From CAISCU01 sp051861545 (GTDB taxonomy: Bacteria; Bacteroidota; Bacteroidia; UKL13-3), in NCBI GenBank assembly GCA_051861545.1, contig JBIMKP010000008.1, forward strand, positions 1 to 64,000: a DNA stretch of 64,000 nucleotides, in the 5' to 3' direction. Below are positions 1 to 9,408 of the stretch, piece after piece. A program made the position numbers and the translations under genes. The notes under the pieces were generated by a model. It made no database searches. It worked only from the letters and a program-made list of their open reading frames with translations, and was not told the origin of the DNA. Numbering within the stretch: the stretch's first letter is position 1; every line of letters starts with the position of its first letter.

Positions 1-296
1 TCGGTCATTGAAATTTGGAGCGCTGCGGGGGATTTATTCTCACCAATTATTTTCTACCGATATTATGTACCTAACGGCACATAAGATTTCAGCAAAATGA
101 ATGACCAAGTTTACAAAGTAAGAATTACAAATTTCCTTTCTATCAGATGAAGATTTGTTTTTAGTAATGAAGCGGATATTCATTTATTTTTAATTCAGCT
201 ACTACAATTACATATTCAAAATTTAAGTAGAATTCAAAAATGTAAATAATTACCATAGGGTAAATTTTCATGCAATTGCAATTGGAACTTTGCTGC
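1..296. other. Leading region without a clear gene
   Basis: No convincing gene was found before the signal-peptide ORF at 297. The plus strand is open from base 1 to a TAA at 82-84 in one frame (ending in RYYVPNGT) and to a TGA at 98-100 in another. Either could be the 3' end of a gene cut by the window edge, but neither matches a family I recognise. The first 60 bases look richer in GC than what follows. The rest is AT-rich with no exact TAnnTTTG box. Confidence 0.3.
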
Positions 297-863
297 ATGA
301 AAAACATTATTCTAATCATTGGCCTTTTTTTATTGAGCCTATCCCATGTTAAAGCACAAACTTACTTCTTTGGTGTAAGCTTTGGTTCAGCTCAATTCTA
401 CCATCAAATTAACAACAAAAACTATACAGACTTAAGCTTTTCACTCCCCAATATAAAACTGGGAAAACAAATAAAATCTAAACACGCAGTTGTATTGTAC
501 TTACCAGGAACTCTATACCAATACAAAGAAACCGGTCGAACAAGAGACCGTGGATTTGAAGCCATTTTACCATCCTATCAATATCAAATTAATTCAAAAC
601 TCAGCTTTTTAGTTGGATTTGGATTAGGTCTAGATGCACCAGCTTTTTACGATATCAAAAATGAAACTGAGAGGAAATTCTATTTTGGAACTGCAGCCAC
701 AAGCAGCATTGCTTACGAATTCCATAAAACAAAGAATTTTAGTTTAGATTTACAAACCCGCGTTCAATATGGCAAAGTGAAAATGGAAACTCAATTCCAT
801 GAAGGATTTGCTTTTAATGTACTTTTGGGAATTAACTTTAAAAAAGATGTTCAGAACAAGTAA
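297..863 (+). CDS. Small exported outer-membrane beta-barrel-like protein
   Basis: This 188-residue protein starts with a clear Sec signal peptide (Lys, a run of Ile/Leu/Phe, then HVKAQ, likely cleaved near residue 21). The ATG at 297 is chosen over one at 270 because it puts the signal peptide at the N-terminus. The mature part alternates short polar turns with amphipathic strands (LSFLVGFGLGL, FSLDLQTRVQYGKV, FAFNVLLGINF), the pattern of an 8-stranded porin-like barrel of the PorT/OmpX type. No enzyme motif is visible and the exact family is unknown. The last 17 nt overlap the next gene, so the two are probably co-transcribed. Confidence 0.6.
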   Translation: MKNIILIIGLFLLSLSHVKAQTYFFGVSFGSAQFYHQINNKNYTDLSFSLPNIKLGKQIKSKHAVVLYLPGTLYQYKETGRTRDRGFEAILPSYQYQINSKLSFLVGFGLGLDAPAFYDIKNETERKFYFGTAATSSIAYEFHKTKNFSLDLQTRVQYGKVKMETQFHEGFAFNVLLGINFKKDVQNK

Positions 864-1254
864 AAAAATAAAAGAAATAGCAGGCCTAATTTTATTGACG
901 CTGTTTAGTTTGGCTATTGTATTTCATCTTTTAGTTTTAATGGAATTTATTCCCAATGAAATTGTTTGGGGAGGAAGAATTACGGTAAAGGAAGAACTCT
1001 ACATATTTGAAAGTATTTCTATGTTTATGAATCTACTTTTCTTGTTGATAGTATCACTTAAAACAGAAAAAATTAGAATCAAACACAATCTAAAACTCAT
1101 ACAGTTTTTATTGTGGTTCATGACAATCATGTTTTTATTAAATACTATCGGAAATCTATTAGCTAAAACCAGCACAGAAACGCTCATTTTTACGCCAATC
1201 ACCTTTATTTCTGCAATTTGTGGATTGATTCTTTTAAGTAAAGAAAAAGCTTAA
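847..1254 (+). CDS. Four-helix integral membrane protein of unknown function
   Basis: The protein has 135 residues with four hydrophobic segments at about residues 12-34, 57-73, 85-107 and 112-130. A short loop with WGGRI sits between the first two. The start at 847 lies 17 nt inside the previous gene in another frame; an earlier non-ATG start at 799 would overlap it more. No enzyme or transporter motif is seen. The compact four-helix layout and acidic loop recur in small uncharacterised Bacteroidota membrane proteins. The overlap with the upstream beta-barrel gene suggests translational coupling. Confidence 0.55.
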   Translation: MFRTSKKIKEIAGLILLTLFSLAIVFHLLVLMEFIPNEIVWGGRITVKEELYIFESISMFMNLLFLLIVSLKTEKIRIKHNLKLIQFLLWFMTIMFLLNTIGNLLAKTSTETLIFTPITFISAICGLILLSKEKA

Positions 1255-1273
1255 ATTTCAGAAAAATAGAAAC

Positions 1274-1975
1274 ATGGAATTCCTTACTTACCGTAAGTTT
1301 AATGAATATACTGCAGCCAAAACATTTTCATTGTTATTAGATGATGCCGGCATAGAAAATCAATTAGAAGATAGTAGTCCAAAGTTTGATCCTGGATTTA
1401 GCAATAACGAGTTGTTAAAGGAATTCAGAATTAAAATAACATCAGATAATTTTGAAAAAGCTGATGCAATATTATTACAACAAGCAAATACAATTATTGA
1501 TGAAATTGATGAAAATCATTACCTCTTTCAATACAATAATGATGAGTTAAAAGAAGTATTAAATAAAGCCGATGAATGGAACGAAATTGATATCGCTTTA
1601 GCAAGAAAAATATTAGAAAAAAGAGGCATTGTTTTTAGTCAATCTGATTTAAAGGAATTACAGAAAAAGAGAATTTCGGAACTATCAAAACCAGAACATT
1701 TTTCTGAAATGTGGATTCGTTTTGCTTATATAGTTTCTATAGCTGGTGGCTTAATAGGATTGGTGATTGGTTGGCATATCAATACACATAAAAAAACATT
1801 ACCTAATGGCGAAAGCGTTTTTGCTTATGATGAAAACAGCAGAGAAAAAGGAAACAAAATTTTTAAAGTTGGTTTGATTATGTTGGTTTTATGGATAGTA
1901 ATTTTTGTACTAAGAAACATCTTTTTTGACCAAGGTTATTTTGAAGTAGAGCAAAGAAATATATTTGGAAATTAA
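1274..1975 (+). CDS. DUF2007-like protein with C-terminal membrane helices
   Basis: The protein has 233 residues. Residues 1-75 resemble the DUF2007 (putative signal-transducing) fold: an opening strand, a helix (EYTAAKTFSLLLDDAGI), then a strand reading FRIKITSDNFEKADAIL. A helical stretch with repeated acidic residues follows at about 85-140. Two transmembrane helices sit at about 150-167 and 196-213, the second near the C-terminus. The role is unknown; the layout suggests a membrane-anchored adaptor. It lies 19 nt after the small membrane-protein gene on the same strand, so the three genes probably form one unit. Confidence 0.55.
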   Translation: MEFLTYRKFNEYTAAKTFSLLLDDAGIENQLEDSSPKFDPGFSNNELLKEFRIKITSDNFEKADAILLQQANTIIDEIDENHYLFQYNNDELKEVLNKADEWNEIDIALARKILEKRGIVFSQSDLKELQKKRISELSKPEHFSEMWIRFAYIVSIAGGLIGLVIGWHINTHKKTLPNGESVFAYDENSREKGNKIFKVGLIMLVLWIVIFVLRNIFFDQGYFEVEQRNIFGN

Positions 1976-2038
1976 ACATTCTTAGTAGCATCTTTAAAAT
2001 AAAATTTGTTCTGAAAAATAAAATCACTTCTACTAATT

Positions 2039-2725
2039 CTAATTCAACAATTTATTTAAAGAATCTAAATAAGTATCACCCACAGGAATTTGAGTAGTTC
2101 CAATATAAATTTTGCGGTTTCTAATAGAATCAATTTTTGCATGTGGCACTACATATGAACGATGAACCCTTGAAAATTTTCCATGTGGTAATTTTTCTAA
2201 AATTGATTTCATGGTACTATGTGTTACAACTGGTTTGGTTCCAATATAAATTTTAATATAATCACCCAAACTTTCTATATATTGGATATCGGCAACAGAA
2301 ATTTTCACCAATGAGTATTCAGCTCTAACAAAAATAGCTTCTTCTTCTATTTTGTCTTTTATTGATTTCAATTCTAAATTTTCTTTCACCTTTTTCAAAG
2401 CTACCTCAAAGCGCTCAAATGAAAATGGTTTGAGCAAATAATCAATGGCTTCGAGCTCAAAACCTTGCACAGCGTACTGACTATAAGCAGTAGTAAAAAC
2501 AAGCACTGGCGGATTTTCTAATGATTGATAAAATTTAATTCCGTTAACATCTGGCATATTAATATCAAGGAAAATTAAATCTACAACATTTGATTTTAAA
2601 AAAGCGGTTGCTTCAAATACATCCGTGAAAGAATTGAGTAAAGAAAATCCAGGAACTTTTTGGATAAAAGCTTGAATAATATCTAAGGCAAGTGGTTCAT
2701 CATCTAAAGCAATACAACGAGTCAT
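2039..2725 (-). CDS. LytTR-family two-component response regulator
   Basis: This 228-residue regulator has an N-terminal receiver domain (about 1-115) with acidic residues in CIALDDEPLAL, the phospho-acceptor Asp54 in FLDINMPDVNG and the conserved Lys in LLKPF. A LytTR DNA-binding domain follows at about 130-228 (YIESLGDYIKIY, FSRVHRSYVV). The ATG at 2725 is preferred over a TTG at 2731 because it forms an ATGA overlap with the stop of the upstream kinase gene. That coupling marks the pair as one LytS/LytR-type system. Its target promoters cannot be read from this window. Confidence 0.92.
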   Translation of the reverse strand: MTRCIALDDEPLALDIIQAFIQKVPGFSLLNSFTDVFEATAFLKSNVVDLIFLDINMPDVNGIKFYQSLENPPVLVFTTAYSQYAVQGFELEAIDYLLKPFSFERFEVALKKVKENLELKSIKDKIEEEAIFVRAEYSLVKISVADIQYIESLGDYIKIYIGTKPVVTHSTMKSILEKLPHGKFSRVHRSYVVPHAKIDSIRNRKIYIGTTQIPVGDTYLDSLNKLLN

Positions 2726-3771
2726 GAGCAATTAATTTGAAGTGAAACTTGAAAACTATTAGGAAGATCATGTATCGCCAAAATGTGTTTTTGAGGATAA
2801 ATGAGTTCCAATCTTCTCTTAACGTTCTTTATACCAATTAAGTTACTTTCTACCTCAGAATTATTTCTAAGTTTTAAATTTCTAACCTCAAAAAATACAC
2901 TATCTGAAATGGTATGTATTTGTATAAAAATCTCAGAGCTTTTACTATTAGAAACGCCATATTTCAATGCATTCTCTATAAAAGGTAAAAACAAATGTGG
3001 CGAAAGTTTTAATGCTGAACTTTCAATTTGAACTTGAAAATCAATTTTAGTTTTGTCTGTTAATCTTAACTTTTGAAGTTCAATATAATCCTTCAAATGT
3101 TGTACTTCATCATCAATTGCAATTAGTTGTCCAGCTTCATCATTTATGACAAATCTGATAAATTGAGACAATCGCAATAAATAATCTGGAACCTTATCGG
3201 GTTTGGTTATTGATAATGAATAAATTCCGTTTAAAGTATTGAAGAAAAAATGTGGGTCGATTTGTGCTTTTAAAAAAGAAAGTTCTGCTAATAATTTCTC
3301 ATTTGATAATTCTTTTGCTTCAGATTCTAGCTTTAACCAATCGGTTAATAACCTAAAACCTGTGCTAGTGGCAATAATTAGCAAAGCAAAAGTAAATGCC
3401 ATAAATCGTCCTACCCTTCTAATATCACTGCTTACTTCATCTGTTCCATTAATAATATAATTATCAGCAAACAATGGAATGAATTGTACAGCTAAAAGAG
3501 CAAACAAAATTGAAAAAACGAATTTTACATACTTTCTCGTCATCAAAAACCTTGGCACCAGCACATGATAATTAAAGTAAAATAGCGCTATATGTGCCAA
3601 TTGAAAAATCAACCTAATGATAAAAATACTTTCTGGCTCAACATAATCTGTTATTTGTTTGGGAGCTGGATGAAGCATCATTGGAATAAGTAAAATAACC
3701 AGCCATGCCGTTATATGCAGCAAAATGGTAACCAACTTAACCGGATAACTTTTCTGAGGGCAAGAACCCAT
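2722..3771 (-). CDS. LytS/YehU-type membrane sensor histidine kinase
   Basis: The protein has 349 residues. Four transmembrane helices lie in the first 145 residues, followed by a coiled linker and a His_kinase domain (PF06580 type). The motif LKAQIDPHFFFNTLN carries the phospho-acceptor His near residue 174. The C-terminal ATPase domain has the N-box FLPFIENALKYG and the glycine region LIGIKNVKRRLEL. The ATG at 3771 is chosen over a TTG at 3792. The gene overlaps its LytTR regulator by 4 nt. No extracellular sensor domain is visible, so the signal is probably sensed in the membrane. Confidence 0.9.
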   Translation of the reverse strand: MGSCPQKSYPVKLVTILLHITAWLVILLIPMMLHPAPKQITDYVEPESIFIIRLIFQLAHIALFYFNYHVLVPRFLMTRKYVKFVFSILFALLAVQFIPLFADNYIINGTDEVSSDIRRVGRFMAFTFALLIIATSTGFRLLTDWLKLESEAKELSNEKLLAELSFLKAQIDPHFFFNTLNGIYSLSITKPDKVPDYLLRLSQFIRFVINDEAGQLIAIDDEVQHLKDYIELQKLRLTDKTKIDFQVQIESSALKLSPHLFLPFIENALKYGVSNSKSSEIFIQIHTISDSVFFEVRNLKLRNNSEVESNLIGIKNVKRRLELIYPQKHILAIHDLPNSFQVSLQINCS

Positions 3772-3858
3772 ATTTATAGAATTAATAAACAAAAATGATT
3801 GTTTACTTTAACAAGAAAAATCGAATTCGACAAAAAGAAGAAATGCTTAGACAGATAA

Positions 3859-5106
3859 CTATGCTTTTCTTAAAGTAAGAACCGTAATTTCTGGCCAAAT
3901 ACCAACTCTTCCTGTAAATCCAATAAAGCCATAACCTCTGTTTACATACAAATAACGGTCTTCATGAGTAGCTAATCCAGCCCAGTTTTTATAACGAAAC
4001 TTAACTGGACTCCATTTAAATCCCGGAATTTCTACGCCCATTTGCATGCCATGTGTATGCCCCGATAATGTTAAATGAATTGGATTCTGATTCACTTTCA
4101 CTTGTTCATCCCAATGTGTTGGATCATGCGATAACAAAACTTTAAAATCTTTATCGTGTGTACCATGAAGAGCTTTTTGTAAATCACCACGTTCACCAAA
4201 TCCTTTACCCCAATTTTCAACTCCTGCTAATACTATAGATTCATTGTCTTTTTGAATTCTGATATGTTCATCTAATAACAATTTATATCCCATATCGGAA
4301 TGGTGTTGTTTTAAACGATTTAAATTTTCTGCTTTATGTTGTGGAGTTTCCCAAGCAACATAATCTCCATAATCATGATTACCAAGAATAGAAAATTGTC
4401 CGTGTTTAGCTTTAATACTTCCGAAAATATCTTTGAATGGCTCAATTTCCTCTGCTCTGTTATTTACCATATCGCCAGTAAATACAAACACATCACTATT
4501 AAGTTCCTGTATTAATTTAATCCCTTCGTGAACTGCAGATTTATCATCAAAACTACCTGCATGTACGTCTGAAATTTGAGTTATAGTAAAGCCATTAAAC
4601 GCTTCAGGAAGGTCTTTAAAAAACAATTCTTTTCTGTGAATTTTATATGAATACTTTCCTTTTGTTATTCCATAAATAAATGAAGCAAATGGTATTGCAG
4701 CAAACATTAATGCTACTTTCGAAACCATTTCTCTTCTCTCTGGCATTAGTGGTGCTCCCTCTAAATTTGTACCTGAAACCTTTTTAAAAATTCCAGTAAA
4801 AATTCTGAAAACATCTTCACCTAATAAAAATATCAAAACGAAAATTTTGGTAACAAACAAGGTGATGAACAGATTAAATACCAATTGCTGAAAACTGCTT
4901 AATCCTCCTGGTTTACCTATTGAACCAAACCCTGAAACAATTAAAACTACCGGCAAAACGGCAATAATCCAATAAAGAATATTCCAAAGAGTTTTCCATT
5001 TTAATGATTGTGTTATGGTTTGAATTCCTTGAAATACATAATAGTCTAAAGAGAAAATAATTATTACTGGTATTAAGAGTAACCAAGGTGTAGGACTTCC
5101 GTGCAT
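3859..5106 (-). CDS. Membrane-anchored metallophosphoesterase (YkuE/YaeI-like)
   Basis: The protein has 415 residues. Three N-terminal hydrophobic segments (about 8-26, 42-59, 76-96) and a further one near 130-147 precede a calcineurin-type phosphoesterase domain from about 173. The metal-binding set is complete: ISDVHAG (Asp180, His182), GDMVNN (Asp212), GNHDYGD (Asn243-His244), LSHDPTHW and SGHTHG. This arrangement matches the YkuE/YaeI branch of membrane phosphohydrolases, some of which act on lipid A precursors or phospholipids. The substrate here is not known. It lies 87 nt upstream of the kinase gene on the same strand. Confidence 0.85.
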   Translation of the reverse strand: MHGSPTPWLLLIPVIIIFSLDYYVFQGIQTITQSLKWKTLWNILYWIIAVLPVVLIVSGFGSIGKPGGLSSFQQLVFNLFITLFVTKIFVLIFLLGEDVFRIFTGIFKKVSGTNLEGAPLMPERREMVSKVALMFAAIPFASFIYGITKGKYSYKIHRKELFFKDLPEAFNGFTITQISDVHAGSFDDKSAVHEGIKLIQELNSDVFVFTGDMVNNRAEEIEPFKDIFGSIKAKHGQFSILGNHDYGDYVAWETPQHKAENLNRLKQHHSDMGYKLLLDEHIRIQKDNESIVLAGVENWGKGFGERGDLQKALHGTHDKDFKVLLSHDPTHWDEQVKVNQNPIHLTLSGHTHGMQMGVEIPGFKWSPVKFRYKNWAGLATHEDRYLYVNRGYGFIGFTGRVGIWPEITVLTLRKA

Positions 5107-5143
5107 GATTTAAATTTTAATGAATGAACAAGCATTAAAATCT

Positions 5144-5281
5144 ATGCCGAAAAAAGGTATTGTCAGTAAGTATCTAGGTAAACCTGAGCTATTTTTGGAT
5201 GAAACGCCAAAATATGCCGATGAACCTCTCCATGAGAATGACAGGAGAACTGCCAAAACGCCGTTTTACTTATCCTTATGA
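5144..5281 (+). other. Spacer of distinct composition with a 45-codon ORF
   Basis: The 159-bp gap between two minus-strand genes looks richer in GC than its surroundings. On the plus strand it has an ORF of 45 codons from ATG at 5144 to TGA at 5281 (starting MPKKGIVSKYLGKPELF), overlapping the end of the minus-strand gene by 16 nt. The palindrome AAAACGcCGTTTT sits at 5255-5267 at that gene's stop. There is no ribosome-binding site and no family match. It may be a genome-specific intergenic repeat or a small antisense peptide gene. Confidence 0.25.
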
Positions 5282-5826
5282 TAGTTCTCTAACTCGTTTT
5301 CCCAATTGGCTCTTGCAGCGCTATCTCTTGGATTTTCTAGATATTTGATATAAACCTCTGCATACTTAGGATGATTGTGGTAACGAAAATGAACCCAATT
5401 AGAAATAGGCATCCAAAATAATATCCCAGATAATAATCCAAAAAACATTGTCCGTTTTAAAAGTATGCTATAAAATGAAACCTGTTTTAGGGTGATTAAA
5501 ATTGAAATAAATAATAAACCTATAGCAGAAACGACTAAGAATACAGCAGCTCCAGGGAAAGCCATCACCTTAAAAAAAACAGAGATAACTGATATTGAAA
5601 GTAATAATTGTGAGACTAGAAGAATTATTACTTCAAAACCATCTTTTACTTTTTTATCTACTAAAGAAGATACCAGTAAAAATGTAGCAAACATATAAAA
5701 TGTAGCTAATAACATAGTTGAAAGTACAAACCAAACTGATGCTAAATCAAATCCAACTAACAATATTGAAGTCAATAAACTTTGAAAAAGAAGAACCTTT
5801 TCAATAAGGGGTAAATGTTTAATCAT
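5266..5826 (-). CDS. Hypothetical integral membrane protein in the DUF2339/DUF3999 operon
   Basis: The protein has 186 residues and about five hydrophobic segments, covering most of the first 145 residues. It ends in a hydrophilic tail (YIKYLENPRDSAARANWENEL) likely in the cytoplasm. The start at 5826 forms an ATGA overlap with the stop of the DUF3999-like gene and replaces a longer start at 5904. No catalytic or transport motif is recognised. Coupling to the two upstream membrane-protein genes suggests it belongs to the same complex or pathway. Confidence 0.55.
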   Translation of the reverse strand: MIKHLPLIEKVLLFQSLLTSILLVGFDLASVWFVLSTMLLATFYMFATFLLVSSLVDKKVKDGFEVIILLVSQLLLSISVISVFFKVMAFPGAAVFLVVSAIGLLFISILITLKQVSFYSILLKRTMFFGLLSGILFWMPISNWVHFRYHNHPKYAEVYIKYLENPRDSAARANWENELENYHKDK

Positions 5827-7067
5827 CGTTTTTCTTGTTTTAACATCTTTAATGAAAAATAGGAAAGTAATAATACCATAGCTACCAATACAACCCATAG
5901 CCAACTCTTCTTTTGTACAATTGGAACCTCTGTTACTTCTTGAACTATATCTCCTTTTAATTCAGGCCCCAAATTCAGATTTTCTAAATCAGCTGGTATT
6001 TTTGATTTGAAATTCAACAAATCATAAACTGGTGCTTGAACCATTTTGTTACCGTAAAACAAATAGTAATTAGCGTTTTTATTATCTAATCTTATAACTA
6101 ATTTATGTTGGGGACCAAATACCTGAACTGATTCAAGTTTTATTGGCTCATTGTCGTTATTGTATATTTTAAGTCTAAACTTTTTAGCAAGTACCTCATT
6201 AAATTTTATTGGTTCATAATCATCTGATGAAATATATGACTGCAATAAGGGATTAAAAACATCGGTCCATTTAGCATCAGAATAAACACTGTCAATAGCA
6301 TATTCCAACTTTGTATTCCTAAAATAATCTGTATTTGTTTTTGCAAAAAGTTGAATTGAATTGACAGGTAAAATTTCATCTAATTCGAATTCAACAACAG
6401 TTTCCTTTTTAGCCAAGTCGTCTTTACTCGAAAACTTTTTAACATGATAACTAATAGAGCTACCAGGAATATTTTCAAAATAAGATAATACAACCGACTT
6501 CAATTTAGGCTTGCTTGTACCATGTATCGAAACTCGGTAGTATGGGAACTTCGAATCACTGAATTTTAACTTAGAGAACACATAAGAGGATTCCTCATTT
6601 TTGAAAGATAATATTCTAACATCATCTAAAATGGTAATCCATTCACCCAGTTTTTCTGCAGCATCAAGGTTTACATGCCAATCGAAATTAGCATCCTCAA
6701 AATCTAATTCTAAGTTATTAACTAAAACATCTGTTGGACAAACAAGTGTAAAATAATACCAATCATTTCTGTAAGATTCATTGATAATCTTAAAATCTAC
6801 TTTTTTCTCCTTTCGAACAGAATTAACAGTTTCGAAAATATAAGGTACAATTAAAGTATCACCTGAATTTGTATAAGCTTGAATTCTAATATCAGAAAAA
6901 TCAGTTTTACAGTTTTTATACATTTCAACTGGTAAAAACAATTGTTGCCATTCGTTTTTTACCCCAATAATTCTTCTTTTGAAATTAAAGCCTTTTTGAG
7001 CCAAAAGAGGCATTATTCCAGAAAGAAAAACCAAAACTAGAATGATATTATTCTTCTGTATTCTCAT
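5823..7067 (-). CDS. DUF3999-like exported protein with C-terminal membrane anchor
   Basis: The protein has 414 residues. A signal peptide (about 1-24, ending LLAQ) leads to a long beta-rich extracytoplasmic region with two repeated discoidin-like parts, where paired strands contain LELDFEDANFDWHV and KFRLKIYNNDNEPI. It ends in one transmembrane helix at about 393-408 and a basic tail. This is the organisation of DUF3999, a family commonly encoded next to DUF2339 proteins. The ATG at 7067 lies 20 nt inside the DUF2339 gene. I infer a periplasmic, envelope-associated role; no enzyme motif is seen. Confidence 0.65.
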   Translation of the reverse strand: MRIQKNNIILVLVFLSGIMPLLAQKGFNFKRRIIGVKNEWQQLFLPVEMYKNCKTDFSDIRIQAYTNSGDTLIVPYIFETVNSVRKEKKVDFKIINESYRNDWYYFTLVCPTDVLVNNLELDFEDANFDWHVNLDAAEKLGEWITILDDVRILSFKNEESSYVFSKLKFSDSKFPYYRVSIHGTSKPKLKSVVLSYFENIPGSSISYHVKKFSSKDDLAKKETVVEFELDEILPVNSIQLFAKTNTDYFRNTKLEYAIDSVYSDAKWTDVFNPLLQSYISSDDYEPIKFNEVLAKKFRLKIYNNDNEPIKLESVQVFGPQHKLVIRLDNKNANYYLFYGNKMVQAPVYDLLNFKSKIPADLENLNLGPELKGDIVQEVTEVPIVQKKSWLWVVLVAMVLLLSYFSLKMLKQEKR

Positions 7068-9363
7068 CAAAAAGTTTGGATTTATTTTTATTGTATAGAA
7101 ACGAAATAACCAATAATAAAATACCTAACGAAACAAAAACAATTGTTTTTCCAATTGTGTTCAGTCCTGAAATATCATAGAAAAACAATTTTAAAAGTGT
7201 AAAAGCAAACAATCCAATTGCAGCATAACGTAAATATTTATTAGAATTTGAAATCCCTAAAAATACCAATAGCAAAGCATAAACACCCCAAAGAATACTC
7301 AAGCTTAATTTATACGAACCTTCTATACCTAACACATCCATAATATGAAGCATTTCTGAGCTCAAAACCCACAAAGTAAATAGGTGTATAAATAATTCAG
7401 GAATCCAATAGAATTCCGAAGGAAACCATTCTCCTTTTGTTTGTTTATAGACATAAAAAATAAGTGGCAATATGAAACAAAAACTGATATATCTAATTGA
7501 AAGACTAAATGGAAAAATAATATGTTCCGTTGGCAAATAACGCATTAGATAGGCTTCTCTTAATTCACTAAACTCAAACAAAGAAATGATTAAGAACAAG
7601 ACACTTACTAACATATTAAAACCAAGTAAAACGAATTTCATTCTTCTATTTGTAAAGAATTTTAAATCGAGCCATGTCAATAAAATAAAATAAACTGCCG
7701 CAAAATTAATTAACCAAATATTCTTGAATCTTAAAGCATCAATCATAGGATTTAGTATTGAATCTGCTATAATTTCTTTGTGTGAAAACAAGTAATTATA
7801 CATGATAGAATTCCAATAATTCACTATTTCCATCGCAATAGAAACAAAACTTACCATAAACAATAGGCCCACCAAGAATATATCTCTCAGAAGTTTATAT
7901 TCATCTGTTTTTAAAAAATCATTCGTATGTTTAAGATGTATATAATTAACAAAAGTAAAAGCCATGCTTGCTAAAAATCCAACCAAAAAATATTCATTCA
8001 ATACCAAAGTTATCAAACCCTGACCCAAATTAATTTCCTTAAGCATTGATGTCCAATCTTCCAAAATAGAGAAGAAAAACAAGGTCATTACTGCATAAGA
8101 CAAAGTTTCATAAATAACTATACTTCTGGTTCTACCCAACCAAAATAATAATGCGGCTTCTACTGCCCAACAAAGTGTGACATAATTTCCATCGAGCTGA
8201 ATGGGTATAGCTATAGAAACAAATACTAGAACCAATCCCATCAGAACAACAAACAAATTTTCATCCGCTAAATCCTTCTTTTTTATGTAGGATGAAACTA
8301 CAAAATGAATCAATCCATTAAATACAGTAAATAAGCCTAAAAAATCATTGGTGGAATAAGAATGATCAAGAATTTCATAACCAAAACCAAAGAAAATAAA
8401 TGAATTACTTAAAACTAGTAATAAGTGTTTGGGCTCAAATTTCTCGTTGCCAATAATTTTATAAACCAAAAACATTCCATAAAAAGTAAGATAAAACAGA
8501 GTAGCAAAGCCAAATGCCAACCATTGATGTAGTTCATGTCTGTAAGAAAACACAAACCAAGAAGCAAAAATTAACCAGGTTAAAATAAAAGCAACTTGAT
8601 AAAGCAGTTTCCAAAAACGCTTGTATGCAATAAACAAAATGCCTAAGTTAATAATACCGATATAGGTGAATAAAATCGCAACTTTACCTGAGCCATTGCT
8701 TAATAAAAACGGAACAGCATAAGCTCCTACTAAACCTATATGTGCTATTAATTGTAAATTATACCGCAGTGATGCTAATACTGTAAAAACAGTAAAAATC
8801 AGCATTAATAAAAAAGCTAAACTTTGCGGTAAAAGTTCATATATTGAATAAGCAGCATAAGTTAAAAAGTAATTGATGGCCATTGACCCACTTAGTAAAA
8901 CTGCACTAAACTGATGGTAGTTTTCCTTCAACTTCAATGCAAAAGCCAATAGGCCAAATCCCAATAAATAACCAAGAATTATTCTGGTTAAAGGACTTAT
9001 CAATTCATGATCAATTGCATATTTTGCGCCAATGCCAACACCTAAAATTAAAACAACAATTCCAATTTTACTTATAAGGTTTTCACCTATAAACTTTTCT
9101 AATTTTAGGTTTTTAGAATCTTGATTTGAGACTTCTAGTACTGGCTCCTTTTCAATATTTAATTGTGGCTTTGACTCATAAACTGGTTGTAAAATCTCTG
9201 GTTTAGAATCGGGTTCTATAACTGCCAAAATTGGAATGGATTCTTCTTTTGGTTTGAGGTTGTCGACTTGGGATTTAATTTCATTTATCTCCCTTTGAAA
9301 ACGTTCTTGTTCTCTGATTAAAAGATTCAATTTTTCATTGAGAATTTTCCATTCATCTGCCAT
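7048..9363 (-). CDS. DUF2339 polytopic membrane protein
   Basis: The protein has 771 residues. An N-terminal coiled coil of about 40 residues (LNLLIREQERFQREINEIKSQ) is followed by a Pro/Glu-rich linker to about residue 90. Then come more than twenty hydrophobic helices to the C-terminus. The start of the membrane part, with FIGENLISKIGIVVLILGVG and then RIILGYLLGFGLLA, is the hallmark of DUF2339. The function of the family is unknown. The gene overlaps the DUF3999-like gene, its usual partner, and sits 45 nt after a beta-barrel gene on the same strand. Confidence 0.85.
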   Translation of the reverse strand: MADEWKILNEKLNLLIREQERFQREINEIKSQVDNLKPKEESIPILAVIEPDSKPEILQPVYESKPQLNIEKEPVLEVSNQDSKNLKLEKFIGENLISKIGIVVLILGVGIGAKYAIDHELISPLTRIILGYLLGFGLLAFALKLKENYHQFSAVLLSGSMAINYFLTYAAYSIYELLPQSLAFLLMLIFTVFTVLASLRYNLQLIAHIGLVGAYAVPFLLSNGSGKVAILFTYIGIINLGILFIAYKRFWKLLYQVAFILTWLIFASWFVFSYRHELHQWLAFGFATLFYLTFYGMFLVYKIIGNEKFEPKHLLLVLSNSFIFFGFGYEILDHSYSTNDFLGLFTVFNGLIHFVVSSYIKKKDLADENLFVVLMGLVLVFVSIAIPIQLDGNYVTLCWAVEAALLFWLGRTRSIVIYETLSYAVMTLFFFSILEDWTSMLKEINLGQGLITLVLNEYFLVGFLASMAFTFVNYIHLKHTNDFLKTDEYKLLRDIFLVGLLFMVSFVSIAMEIVNYWNSIMYNYLFSHKEIIADSILNPMIDALRFKNIWLINFAAVYFILLTWLDLKFFTNRRMKFVLLGFNMLVSVLFLIISLFEFSELREAYLMRYLPTEHIIFPFSLSIRYISFCFILPLIFYVYKQTKGEWFPSEFYWIPELFIHLFTLWVLSSEMLHIMDVLGIEGSYKLSLSILWGVYALLLVFLGISNSNKYLRYAAIGLFAFTLLKLFFYDISGLNTIGKTIVFVSLGILLLVISFLYNKNKSKLFDENTEE

Positions 9364-9408
9364 TAGGTAAAATTAGGAAAATTATATTAAGAAAACGATT
9401 TATAAGAA

